A stretch of DNA of 58,065 nt from CAYRPN01 sp964426135 (GTDB taxonomy: Bacteria; Planctomycetota; Phycisphaerae; Phycisphaerales; Phycisphaeraceae): NCBI GenBank assembly GCA_964426135.1, contig CAYRPN010000024.1, positions 1 to 58,065 of the forward strand. Direction: 5' to 3'. Under the pieces are notes generated by a model. The model did no database searches, had not been told where the DNA came from, and saw only the letters and a list, made by a program, of their open reading frames with translations. A program made the translations under genes and the position numbers. The number at the start of each line of letters is the position of its first letter. The first letter of the stretch is position 1. Below, piece by piece: positions 25,616 to 35,232 of the stretch.

Positions 25616-26653
25616 TCACCCGCGCGCCAGGAGAAATACGTGATGCGAGGTGGGCAAGGTGACGGCGAGCGTGACCTCGTCAGTCGCCAGACTGCTGCGT
25701 GCTGTCAGCGCTTCCCACCGCGCGGCGGCCTGGCCCCATTGCACGGCGCCGCTGCTGTCGATCACAACGGACTTCATTGTGCCGGTGACGGCTGGCGCGG
25801 GCTGGTCGAGGCGAAAGAAGTGCTCGCCGAACACGTCGGCAATCAGGCCGAAGGTCGTCTCGCCGTCGCTCGCCAGCCACTGCCCATCGGCAAAGGCGAC
25901 GACGGGCGGCCGCAGGAAGGGCCCGCCGAAGCCGCGGAACGCGCCGGCGCGGCGAACGAGGCGCAGCCGCTTCGGATCGCCCGCGCCGCTGAGCGCTTCA
26001 GTGGGCGTCAGCCAAGGGTTCCCCGCCATGCGATCCAGCGCCAGGCGCAGCGCCGCGGCCTCGGTGCTTGTCGGCAAACCCAGTGCGCCGGCCGCCAGCG
26101 CGGCATCCATCTGCCGTGCGACGGCGAGCGCGCCGGCGCGATACTGCGCCAGGCCGCACCGCCACGCGGCGACCTTGCCCGCATCGAGGAATGGTTGCAC
26201 TGCCGCGCACGAAGGCACGATGGCCTGCATGATCGTGAGCCATTCATCAGCACGCGGCGAAACGCTGGTCTGTAGGTTGTAAACCGCATTGGTCACGCAC
26301 GCGGCAACCCGGCCAGGTTCGCGCGCCATCAGGTGCGGCGCCCGTGGCAGCAGCGCCCGCCACGCCTGCGCCACGCCCTGCGACTTGCTGCCGGGGCCGA
26401 TGACCGAAGAGCCGATCAGTTCGAGCGACAGGTCGTAAAGCTCGCTCGTCACCTGATCGACCTTCTCCGAGAACCGCGCCGCCACGGCATCGACGATTGG
26501 AGCCACGACGTGCGCCAAGTGTGCGAGAAACGCCTCAGCGTCGATGGGCCTGGCCTTGCGGGCGACGGCGAAGCGGGCGTTGAATCCGTCGCGACCGCGC
26601 TTGAGCGCTTCGGCGAGTGGGCCGGTCAGGTTGGAAGGGTTCTCGGGTTTCAC
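25616..26653 (-). CDS. Unrecognised 345-residue protein of the MoxR cluster
   Basis: I do not recognise a domain. The N-terminal two thirds is mostly helical and Ala-rich, with repeated hydrophobic heptads (AEAFLAHLAHVVAPIVDAVA). The last 110 residues look beta-rich (LRLVRRAGAFRGFGGPFLRP, VVAFADGQWLASDGETTFGL, SVVIDSSGAVQWG). No signal peptide. The start is a GTG at 26653 at the edge of a repeat; no ATG lies nearby. By position it lies between a MoxR ATPase and two radical SAM enzymes, all on one strand, so it is probably the partner or substrate of the ATPase. Confidence 0.6.
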   Translation of the reverse strand: MKPENPSNLTGPLAEALKRGRDGFNARFAVARKARPIDAEAFLAHLAHVVAPIVDAVAARFSEKVDQVTSELYDLSLELIGSSVIGPGSKSQGVAQAWRALLPRAPHLMAREPGRVAACVTNAVYNLQTSVSPRADEWLTIMQAIVPSCAAVQPFLDAGKVAAWRCGLAQYRAGALAVARQMDAALAAGALGLPTSTEAAALRLALDRMAGNPWLTPTEALSGAGDPKRLRLVRRAGAFRGFGGPFLRPPVVAFADGQWLASDGETTFGLIADVFGEHFFRLDQPAPAVTGTMKSVVIDSSGAVQWGQAAARWEALTARSSLATDEVTLAVTLPTSHHVFLLARG

Positions 26654-26816
26654 GTTTCAGGTTTGAGCTTTCAGGTCGGCTTGATCTCGCGCCAAGGCGC
26701 AAAGCACGCAAAGACGGCGGCTCTCTCCGCGAGCTTTGCGCCTTGGCGCGAGGCACGATCTTTCAAATGACTCATGCACTGGCTCCTGGCGTTTAAGACC
26801 TGGAACCTGAAACTCA
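26643..26816. repeat. Nested inverted repeat at the moxR 3' end
   Basis: Inner arms at about 26682-26713 (CTCGCGCCAAGGCGCAAAGC) and 26733-26757 (GAGCTTTGCGCCTTGGCGCG). Outer units carry GTTTCAGGTTTGAGC on the left and CTGGAACCTGAAACTCA on the right, which runs into the moxR stop codon. Confidence 0.75.
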
Positions 26817-28397
26817 CTTCTTCCACAGCACCCACTTCAAATAGTTCGTGTACCGCTGGTGCAGGTACTTGAGCTTGAGCACGTCATCGTACATGTGGCC
26901 ATAAAACTTGCGGCCCTTGGCCCAGTCCGACAGCACGCGCTCGATCTTCACAAGCTGGGCGCGGGCGTCCTTTTCGCTGACACCGTCGAGGCCCTTTTCG
27001 AACTCGACGACGATCGCGGCGACGGGGTCGTCGCGGTCGAGGTCGAGCCGATCGTACTCCGCGCACGCCAGGTCGAAGAGCCTGCGAATCCAGCCGACTT
27101 TATCGACGCGATAGACGGCATTCTCCGTCGCATCGAAGAAGGGTGAGTCGGAATCCTGCGTCAGCTTGTCGTGCAGCACAAAGGGCACAAGCTGGCGGAC
27201 ATCGTCGAGCGTGACTTCACTGTTGCCGCGGAAATACGCCATGCCTTTGACGAACGCGAGGAGCGTCATGAGGCTGCGGACGGAGACGCCGTTGCGGGTC
27301 TGGCTGCCGATGTCCTTGCGTTTGTCCTTGCCGGTGTCCATCGCGGTGAGCTGGTTCCAGTCGATGCCGGCGAGTTTGGCGGTGTCCTTGGTCTTGTACT
27401 CAAGCTGGCTGGCGGCCTGGTCGCAGAACTCAAACTGGCTTGCGAAGAACTCGATGCGGCGGAGGATCGGCGGCGGCACCGGAATCGCCAGGATTTCCTT
27501 GTGCATCCGGTCGCCTTCGTCCTCCGTGAAAATAATCTGAGGCGGGACGACTTCTTCGGGCTTGATGCCTTCTTCGATCCGGCTGAGCAAATCGCCGAGG
27601 AAGCGACTGTTGAAATGCAGCGCCTTGACCACGATGTCGATGCGGTCCTTCAGTGCTTCGATCACCTGGTACGTGCCGCCGCCGGCGTCGTCGTTGGCGG
27701 TGAGGTACCACGCGGCCTCGGGACATTCGAAGGTCTGGTCGAACACCTCGGCGTAATTGTCCGCCATCACCGTGAGCAGCGCCGATTGCGTGCGCGTCGG
27801 GATGCGGTTGTATTCGTCGATGATCTTGACCCGCATGCCCAGCCAGCTTCGCCAGGCGACGCTGATCTGTTCCATCTTCTTCGCCTGCACCAGGTCGCTG
27901 GGCAGCGGGCTGCCGAGCAGGTCAGAGACGGTCATCTGCGGCTGGCCCTTCTGAATCGCCCGGCGAACCTGGCGCACGGGGTAGCCCGCGAGCACGCCCA
28001 TGAGCATGGCGCTACTGGTTTTGCCGCGGCCGGGGCCGCCCACCAGCAGGCACTTTCGCCGCAGCGCGAAGGTGAGCAGCGGCAGCAGGACAAAGCTGCA
28101 ATAGCTCTGGCCCGAGGGCAGTGTGACGGAGCCGTGCGTGTCGCCGAAGATGAAGGTCTGGTGCGGGCCGTCGTGATATTCGATGTCGTAGAACGGGCTG
28201 ATGATGGCGTGGTTGACGATCCAGAAATACGCCTGTCGCAGCTTCTCATCGAGCGGCAGTTTGCCGGCCTGCTCGGCGGCTTCATCGACCGGCGCGGGGC
28301 CGCGGTAGAGATCGGCGATGTCGAAGCTCCGCGCGGCGGGCTTGGCGGCAGGATTCGTCGGCGACTGCGAGACACGCTGGAAGAGCTTCGAGAACAT
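26814..28397 (-). CDS. MoxR-type AAA+ ATPase
   Basis: The protein has 527 residues. Walker A is CLLVGGPGRGKTSSAM (residues about 115-130), Walker B VKIIDEYNRIPTRTQSALL, and sensor 1 WYLTANDDAGGGTY, followed by ALKDRIDIVV with a possible arginine finger. The long C-terminal helical part includes MTLLAFVKGMAYFRGNSEVT then LDDVRQLVPFVLHDKL, as in MoxR lid domains. MoxR ATPases remodel or activate partner proteins, often with a vWA protein; no vWA gene is present here. TATAGT lies 8 bases before the ATG in the reading direction, so it may head a leaderless transcript. Confidence 0.85.
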   Translation of the reverse strand: MFSKLFQRVSQSPTNPAAKPAARSFDIADLYRGPAPVDEAAEQAGKLPLDEKLRQAYFWIVNHAIISPFYDIEYHDGPHQTFIFGDTHGSVTLPSGQSYCSFVLLPLLTFALRRKCLLVGGPGRGKTSSAMLMGVLAGYPVRQVRRAIQKGQPQMTVSDLLGSPLPSDLVQAKKMEQISVAWRSWLGMRVKIIDEYNRIPTRTQSALLTVMADNYAEVFDQTFECPEAAWYLTANDDAGGGTYQVIEALKDRIDIVVKALHFNSRFLGDLLSRIEEGIKPEEVVPPQIIFTEDEGDRMHKEILAIPVPPPILRRIEFFASQFEFCDQAASQLEYKTKDTAKLAGIDWNQLTAMDTGKDKRKDIGSQTRNGVSVRSLMTLLAFVKGMAYFRGNSEVTLDDVRQLVPFVLHDKLTQDSDSPFFDATENAVYRVDKVGWIRRLFDLACAEYDRLDLDRDDPVAAIVVEFEKGLDGVSEKDARAQLVKIERVLSDWAKGRKFYGHMYDDVLKLKYLHQRYTNYLKWVLWKK

Positions 28398-28458
28398 GAG
28401 GGGGAACTATACCAAGCGGGGTGGGTGCGACCGCCGGCGCCATCAGGACCGTTCTTGA

Positions 28459-28551
28459 TTTAGCCGGCGGGCTTGCCCGCCGAGAGCCTCCCAATGCCGG
28501 TGACGTCCTCCCGTCAGTGGTTCGCGGCGGGCGAGCCCGCCGGCTAAATGG
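28459..28551. repeat. Family B inverted-repeat element, short form
   Basis: Left end 28459-28483 (TTTAGCCGGCGGGCTTGCCC then GCCG) and right end 28523-28551 in inverse orientation (CGGCGGGCGAGCCCGCCGGC then TAAATGG), 40 bases apart. Longer versions lie at 50383-50589 and 55642-55850. Confidence 0.85.
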
Positions 28552-28557
28552 CGCACA

Positions 28558-29376
28558 TCACTTCGCGTGCTTCTCGATGAACTCGACAATCGGCGTCGGG
28601 TCATCGAGGCCGTGTGGATGGTGGCCCACGCCCTTCTTGCGGATGAGCGTGACGGAGCCGCCGAGTTTTTCGTAGCGGTCGGCGATGAGTTTCGTGTTTT
28701 CCTCCCACGGCACGACGTCATCCGCGTCGCCAAAAACATGCAGCAACGGCACCTTCGCCTTGGCGAGCGGTTCGAGGTTGTCGACGGGGTTGCCTTTGTA
28801 CGCGATGGCTTCGTCGTCGTTCTTGAAGCCCCACAGATTCAGGACGAGCTTCCAGTCACGGGCGCTGCCTTTGCCCTTGCCTTTGCCGCCGGGCCAGCTT
28901 TTGAAATCGCAGACCGGCGCGTCGCCGTAGATGCAGGAGACTTTGTCGGGATTGGCGCTGGCCCAGTTGTAGCAATACAGCCCGCCGCGGCTGAGGCCCA
29001 CCAGCGCGGGCTTGGCGCTGAGGCCATGTTTCTCGGAGAGTTCCTTGTGGCACGCGTTCCAGTGCTCGACCGCCTTGGGGCAGCCGAGCATGTCGGGCAC
29101 GCTCATGTAGACGATGTGAAAGCCCTTTTTCAGGAGCGCGACATCCGGCGCCGGCTTGTGCCCGAAGAACTCGCCGTGCCAGCACCAAGGCTTGCCCTTG
29201 GCGGGTTCCTTGGGCACGACGACGAGTACGTTCTTTCCGCCCCCATTGCCGACGGGAAAGTCGTAGCGGTCGAAACCATTCCACTGCGATTTCTTGCCGG
29301 GGAATGGCGCCTTCGCTTCCTCAGCGGAGGCGCCGCGCAGCGGAACGAGCCAAGTCATCGCGAAGGCGACAAGCAT
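28558..29376 (-). CDS. Exported alpha/beta hydrolase
   Basis: The protein has 272 residues. A signal peptide MLVAFAMTWLVPLRGASA starts at 29376; the open frame upstream translates a palindromic repeat and is not used. The nucleophile elbow is VGLSRGGLYCYN, the acid is in HVFGDADDVVPWEENT and the histidine in KGVGHHPHG. It resembles dienelactone-hydrolase-like or acetylxylan esterase-like planctomycete proteins; the substrate is unknown. It is divergent from the sulfatase gene. Confidence 0.7.
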   Translation of the reverse strand: MLVAFAMTWLVPLRGASAEEAKAPFPGKKSQWNGFDRYDFPVGNGGGKNVLVVVPKEPAKGKPWCWHGEFFGHKPAPDVALLKKGFHIVYMSVPDMLGCPKAVEHWNACHKELSEKHGLSAKPALVGLSRGGLYCYNWASANPDKVSCIYGDAPVCDFKSWPGGKGKGKGSARDWKLVLNLWGFKNDDEAIAYKGNPVDNLEPLAKAKVPLLHVFGDADDVVPWEENTKLIADRYEKLGGSVTLIRKKGVGHHPHGLDDPTPIVEFIEKHAK

Positions 29377-29396
29377 GGCAAGAATGGGGCCGGCCC

Positions 29397-29484
29397 GTTT
29401 AGCGGTCGGGCCAAGTCGGCGAGGCCCACCTGCAATCGTGCGCCAACGGGTGGGCCTCGCAGACTCGGCCCGACCGCTAACCTG
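29397..29484. repeat. Long inverted repeat
   Basis: Arms 29397-29432 (TTTAGCGGTCGGGCCAAGTC then GGCGAGGCCCACC) and 29447-29484 (GGTGGGCCTCGC, GACTCGGCCCGACCGCTAAC), about 36 bases each with a 14-base loop, between divergent genes. Confidence 0.8.
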
Positions 29485-29577
29485 CGGAATCGATCTTGCA
29501 CAGTTCCTGAAAATAGACTCACGACGTGAATGAGGCATCGCACGTTATCCTTGGTGGTGACTCACCGGAATCTGCAC

Positions 29578-31071
<1,494 letters not shown>

Positions 31072-31091
31072 TCGCCACCGCCGACGCCGCG

Positions 31092-31907
31092 TCACCCATT
31101 GCGTTCCGCCAGCAGATCCAGGCTCGTCACGTGCGCGTTGCCGTCAAAATGCGCGGGCAGTTTCTGCAGCAGCTTGCCCGCTTCCGGGCTGCAGCCGAGC
31201 ACGCCCAGCACGTCGTAGCCCTTGCGTTTTGCCCGCGCAATGTCCAGGCCCGCCGCCATCACGTGGCCCAGATACGTGCCCACCAGGTCGGCGCCGGCGA
31301 TGCAGCCGACGTACGCCTCGATGTCCTTGAGCACTTCCACCGGCAACGCGCGCAGCAACACGATGTCGCTGATCGCCGCGCGGCCACCGCGTTTGAGTAC
31401 CCGATGCACCTCGCGGAACACTTTCGCCTTGTCGGGCGACAGATTCACCACGCAGTTGCTGATGATCAGATCGACGCTGCCTGATTCGATCGGCATCTCT
31501 TCGATGAAGCCTTTGCGGAACTCCACATGGCGGTAGCCGTGCTTTTCGGCGAAGGCCCGCGCCTTCTCCAGCATGGCGTCGGTCATGTCGACGCCGATGA
31601 CGCGCCCGGTCGGGCCGACCTTCTCCGCGGCGAGGAAGCAATCGATGCCCGCGCCGCTGCCCAGATCGACGACGGTCATGCCCGCCTGGATGTGCGTCAG
31701 GCTCGTGGGACTTCCGCAGCCCAGGCCCAGGTTCGCACCCTGCGGCAGTTTCGCGACATCCTCGGCGCTGTAGCCGATGGCTTGCGCATGATCGACCGTG
31801 GACGAAGCGCCGCCGCCGCAGCAACTGCCGCCGGTCTTGGCGATTTCACCGTAGCGCTGCGAAACGGTGAGCCGGATGTCGGGCGTGATCGGACTGGAGG
31901 TTGGCAT
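31092..31907 (-). CDS. arsM: Arsenite methyltransferase
   Basis: The protein has 271 residues. VVDLGSGAGIDCFLAAEKVG is the SAM-binding loop, ISNCVVNLSPDK the conserved ArsM motif with a key Cys, and SCCGGG plus AYVGCIAGA supply the other cysteines expected for As(III) binding. The enzyme transfers methyl groups from SAM to arsenite, giving volatile or exportable methylarsenicals. No arsR is adjacent. The start at 31907 is preferred; the longer frame crosses an inverted repeat. Confidence 0.9.
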   Translation of the reverse strand: MPTSSPITPDIRLTVSQRYGEIAKTGGSCCGGGASSTVDHAQAIGYSAEDVAKLPQGANLGLGCGSPTSLTHIQAGMTVVDLGSGAGIDCFLAAEKVGPTGRVIGVDMTDAMLEKARAFAEKHGYRHVEFRKGFIEEMPIESGSVDLIISNCVVNLSPDKAKVFREVHRVLKRGGRAAISDIVLLRALPVEVLKDIEAYVGCIAGADLVGTYLGHVMAAGLDIARAKRKGYDVLGVLGCSPEAGKLLQKLPAHFDGNAHVTSLDLLAERNG

Positions 31908-31917
31908 GTGTGATACG

Positions 31918-32074
31918 GATTCCCTCTGATTCTCGCGCAGATGCCACTGGCAGGCTTGGCTGCCAGTGGACCCGCGAAAAGTAAGGCGGGGGCGTCGGTG
32001 GACGCGTGAAACGCATTGGCAGCCGAGCCTGCCAGTGGCATCAACTTCGGCGCGAGAATCAGATGGAAACCGAA
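31918..32074. repeat. Long nested inverted repeat upstream of arsM
   Basis: Outer arms share TCTGATTCTCGCGC (31926-31939 and, inverted, near 32050-32065). Inner arms are GATGCCACTGGCAGGCTTGG (31941-31960) and its diverged reverse complement at 32015-32043. Apart from this, the gap 31908-32198 shows no gene. Confidence 0.8.
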
Positions 32075-32198
32075 TGACTCCTTGGTGAGACGCAACTGAA
32101 TTGCCGCGAGGTGGAAACAGATGCAATCGCCATGCCGCGGAAAAGTGCTGGAAAATCGTCACGACCGGCGGCGGCGAACGCCGCGAATCGGTTTGCCG

Positions 32199-33836
32199 TC
32201 AACGCAATGCGTTCTGAAAAGCTTCATGCACTTGGCGGTACTGCCGATTCCGGCCATGGTCAGGCAGCACGTCTGCCGCGCCGGCAGGGTGAGCCTGAGA
32301 ACAGGAATCAACAAGGCCGCAGCCCCGGCCCGCCGTCATCGCCGCACCGACCGCCGACGCATCCGCCGCGTCGCTGAGATTCAGCGGCACGCCCAGCACA
32401 TCCGCCACGATCTGGCACCACCACGGCGAGCGCACGATGCCGCCGGTGAGCTGGACACTGCGAATCTCCGTGGCATCGATCGCCAGCGCCTGCCACACAT
32501 CCGCCAGGCAGAACGCCACGGCTTCGAGCACCGCCCGCGCCAGGTGCGCCCGGGTGTGCCGCGCGGTCAGGCCGACGAACCGGGCCCGCAGGTCAGCCCG
32601 CCAGTGCGGACTGCGCTCACCCGTGAGATACGGCAGAAACAGCAGGCCCTCGGCGCCGGGCGCCATCGTCGCGGCTTCGGCGAACAGTCGCGCGAAGCCC
32701 GCTTGTCCTGCCAGATCGCCGTAGCAAAGATTGCGAAGCCACTCCACCGCCAGACCACCATTGTTGATCGCCCCACCGGCAAAATAGAGGTGCGATGGCT
32801 CCGACCCCCTCTCCCCCCGGGAGAGGGCTGGGGTGAGGGCCGGGCTACCTTGTGCAACCGGCCCTTCCGACTCCCTCTCCCCCGTCCGCGGGGGAGAGGG
32901 CTGGGGTGAGGGGGCCGAGCCACCTTGTGCAAACGAATCAAAGTTGCCTACCGCCGCGCGAGACAGCACATAGCACCACGTCCGCTGCCGCGCATCCAGC
33001 CGCGGCTGCCGCGTCGTCAACCGCACCGCCCCGCTCGTGCCCACGGTCATCACCACGTGCCCCGGCTCATCCGCATGCGCGCCGATGATCGCCATGCCGC
33101 CGTCGCTGCCGCCTGGATACACGGGCAAATCGTGCGGAAGCCCCGTCTCATCCGCCGCATCCGATGTGACTTGTCCGACAACCTCATCCGGCTCCAACAG
33201 CGCTGGCAACCTGCTCGCATCGACGCCGGCCAGCGCGAGCGACTCGGCATCCCACGCGCGGCGATGAATGTCGAGCAGGCCCGTCGATGACGCGATGCAC
33301 AGGTCCGTCGCCCAGCGACCGGTCAGGCGATGCACGATCCAGTCCTTGATCGCGGCGAAGCACTGCGCTTGGGCGAAATCGCCCGGCGCATGCTGCCGCA
33401 GCCACGTCAGTTTGGCGGCGTGATACTGCCACTGCAACGGGCAACCGGTGCGCTGATAGAGCGCGGGAAGATCGACGCACTGCCGCAGTTGCGAGGCTTC
33501 ACGAATCGCGCGGTTGTCCGCCCAGGTCATCGCCGGCGCCAGCGGCGTGCCGTCGTCGCGCACGGGCATGACACTGTGCATCGCGCCGCTGAGGCCGATG
33601 GCGGCGACGCGCGCGACGTCGATTTTCGTCGTCACCGCCTTGAGCGCTGCCGCGACCGCCGGCCAGATCTCGTCGATGCGCTGCTCGGCGCGATCAGGCA
33701 GCGGCGTGTGCAGCGGGTAGCCGTGACTGACGCCGCCGTCCGCTGAACTCGCCACGACCGTGCCGGCAACATCGACCGCCACGACTTTGCAGCCGGTGGT
33801 GCCGATGTCCAGGCCGATGAGAAGATCGCGGGGCAT
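32199..33836 (-). CDS. xylB: Xylulokinase (FGGY carbohydrate kinase) with repeat-derived insertion
   Basis: The protein has 545 residues; the family usually has about 490-510. It phosphorylates D-xylulose. LLIGLDIGTTGCKVVAVDVA is the N-terminal phosphate-binding loop, GLSGAMHSVMPV and MTWADNRA follow, and QLTGGIVRSPWWCQIVADVL with the FGGY nucleotide motif is near the C-terminus. Residues about 335-380 (SAPSPQPSPPRTGERES and onward) match family A DNA repeats and are absent from normal kinases. The start at 33836 is followed upstream by TATCAT 9 bases away in the reading direction. Confidence 0.85.
   Translation of the reverse strand: MPRDLLIGLDIGTTGCKVVAVDVAGTVVASSADGGVSHGYPLHTPLPDRAEQRIDEIWPAVAAALKAVTTKIDVARVAAIGLSGAMHSVMPVRDDGTPLAPAMTWADNRAIREASQLRQCVDLPALYQRTGCPLQWQYHAAKLTWLRQHAPGDFAQAQCFAAIKDWIVHRLTGRWATDLCIASSTGLLDIHRRAWDAESLALAGVDASRLPALLEPDEVVGQVTSDAADETGLPHDLPVYPGGSDGGMAIIGAHADEPGHVVMTVGTSGAVRLTTRQPRLDARQRTWCYVLSRAAVGNFDSFAQGGSAPSPQPSPPRTGERESEGPVAQGSPALTPALSRGERGSEPSHLYFAGGAINNGGLAVEWLRNLCYGDLAGQAGFARLFAEAATMAPGAEGLLFLPYLTGERSPHWRADLRARFVGLTARHTRAHLARAVLEAVAFCLADVWQALAIDATEIRSVQLTGGIVRSPWWCQIVADVLGVPLNLSDAADASAVGAAMTAGRGCGLVDSCSQAHPAGAADVLPDHGRNRQYRQVHEAFQNALR
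32799..32934. repeat. Two tandem family A repeats inside xylB
   Basis: Units at about 32801-32859 and 32867-32934, each CCGACCCCCTCTCCCCC-like, then GAGAGGGCTGGGGTGAGGGC, then ACCTTGTGCAA. Both stay in the xylB reading frame without a stop. Confidence 0.85.
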
Positions 33837-33890
33837 AGTGAAAAGATGATAACGGTTGAACGTGTCGCTCGATCTTCGGCGCCACATCGC

Positions 33891-33990
33891 AGAACCACAA
33901 AGAACACAAAGGCACAAAGAACACAAAGAGGAAACCTGAATGAAGTTTCCGACTTCGTGTCCTTCGTGCCTTTGTGTTCTTTGTGGTTCC
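33891..33990. repeat. Inverted pair of CACAAAG-type repeats
   Basis: Left arm 33891-33931 (AACCACAAAGAACACAAAGG) and right arm 33951-33990 (TGCCTTTGTGTTCTTTGTGG) with a short spacer, between the aguA stop and the xylB promoter. Similar sequences occur in many unrelated bacteria as far as I recall. Confidence 0.8.
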
Positions 33991-33995
33991 GCCGA

Positions 33996-35174
33996 TCACA
34001 CCTTCGGCTGCTGCATCGACAGACAATGCAGCGCGCCGAAGCCGATGACCAGCACGTCCGCGCGGACGCCGATGATCTGCCGGCCGGGCAGCGCTTTCTC
34101 CAACGTGCGCATCGCCACGTCGTCGGCTTTCTGCCCGAAGATCGGCACCAGCACGCCTTCGTTGAGAATCAGGAAATTCGCATAGCTGGCGGGGATTTGA
34201 TAGTGGCCGCCTTCGTCGGGGCCGATGGGCGGATAGTCGTAGTGCATCGGCTCGGGCACCGGCAGCGCGACGAGGTTGAATGGATTGCCATCCTGATCGC
34301 GGGCTTGCTCGATGGCGCGCCAGTTGGCTTCGAGCATCTCGTGGTCGGCGCTTTCCTTGGGCGCGCGAATGGCGGCGATGGTGTCCGGCGCGATGAAGCG
34401 GGCGACGTCGTCGATGTGGCCATCGGTGTCATCGCCCTCGATCCCGCCGGGGAGCCAGAGCGTGTGCCGCGTGCCCAGCGCCTCGTGGATGTTCTCTTCG
34501 ATCTGCGCCTGCGTGAGTTTGCAGTTGCGGTTCTGGTTGAGCAGGCACTGCTTGGTGGTCATGAGCGTGCCGCGACCGTTTACCTCGATGGAGCCGCCTT
34601 CGAGGATCAGGTCGTGCGACCAGATGGGGATGTTCAGGACCTTGGCGATGTATCGCGGAATGACATCGTCGAGCGCGGGGTTGTAGATATCGGTGTCGTA
34701 CTTGCCGCCCCAGCCGTTGAAGGTGAAGTCGTGGCAAGCCAAAGGGCCGAGGGACGAAGGGCCTAGGGCCGAGGGGGCGGAGAATTTCGGATTAGCTTCC
34801 CCTTGGCCCTTGGCGCCTGGCCCTTGGCCCTTCTCTTCTCCCCCTAGGCCCTTGGCCCTTGGCCCTTGGCCCTTTGCTTCTCCCTTCACCACAAAAATCG
34901 GCCCGTAATCGCGCACCCACGAGTCGTTCGTTTTCCACTGGAAATCCCGGCCGATCACGTTCACCTTCACGAACCGCTTCGCCTGCTTGATGAACTCGTC
35001 GTACTGGGCGCACGCCTTTTCGTAGCAGTTGGGCCAGGTGTCGAGGTTGTGCGGATAGGTGAGCCAGAGCGCTTCAGCCGGCTCGAACTCCGCAGGCAGG
35101 CGATAGCCCATCGCCCGCGCGGATTGCGGCGGCGAGTCGGGCACGGAGGGAATGGTTTCGGTCGATGCGGGCAT
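33996..35174 (-). CDS. aguA: Agmatine deiminase with repeat-derived insertion
   Basis: The protein has 392 residues; the family usually has about 345-370. It converts agmatine to N-carbamoylputrescine. EALWLTYPHNLDTWP, NDSWVRDYGPIFVV, FNGWGGKYDTD, LEGGSIEVNGRGTLMTTKQC and the C-terminal catalytic Cys in GALHCLSMQQPKV identify it. About 45 residues (from GEAKGQGPRAKGLGGEEK to LGPSSLGPLA) between the DYGP and FNGWGGKY motifs come from a GGCCCTTGG-type DNA repeat. With aguB upstream on the same strand it forms a two-step route to putrescine. Confidence 0.9.
   Translation of the reverse strand: MPASTETIPSVPDSPPQSARAMGYRLPAEFEPAEALWLTYPHNLDTWPNCYEKACAQYDEFIKQAKRFVKVNVIGRDFQWKTNDSWVRDYGPIFVVKGEAKGQGPRAKGLGGEEKGQGPGAKGQGEANPKFSAPSALGPSSLGPLACHDFTFNGWGGKYDTDIYNPALDDVIPRYIAKVLNIPIWSHDLILEGGSIEVNGRGTLMTTKQCLLNQNRNCKLTQAQIEENIHEALGTRHTLWLPGGIEGDDTDGHIDDVARFIAPDTIAAIRAPKESADHEMLEANWRAIEQARDQDGNPFNLVALPVPEPMHYDYPPIGPDEGGHYQIPASYANFLILNEGVLVPIFGQKADDVAMRTLEKALPGRQIIGVRADVLVIGFGALHCLSMQQPKV
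34737..34887. repeat. GGCCCTTGG-type inverted repeat inside aguA
   Basis: Left part CCAAAGGGCCGAGGGACGAA (from about 34739) and right part CCTAGGCCCTTGGCCCTTGG (to about 34875) are inverse arms. The motif also occurs at about 6174-6194 and 53220-53243. Confidence 0.8.
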
Positions 35175-35232
35175 GGAACTCCGTCTTTCTGAAAGTTGGC
35201 GGTCTTCGTTCGCCGGAAACGAATCGGACTAG

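Noticed and set aside
25616..26653. vWA domain in the MoxR-cluster protein (DSSG near the C-terminus)
   Set aside because: A MIDAS motif should be DxSxS near the start of the domain, followed by further Thr and Asp motifs; these are missing.
29377..29538. 54-residue extension of the hydrolase at 28558
   Set aside because: It crosses the palindrome at 29397-29484, and the signal peptide begins at 29376.
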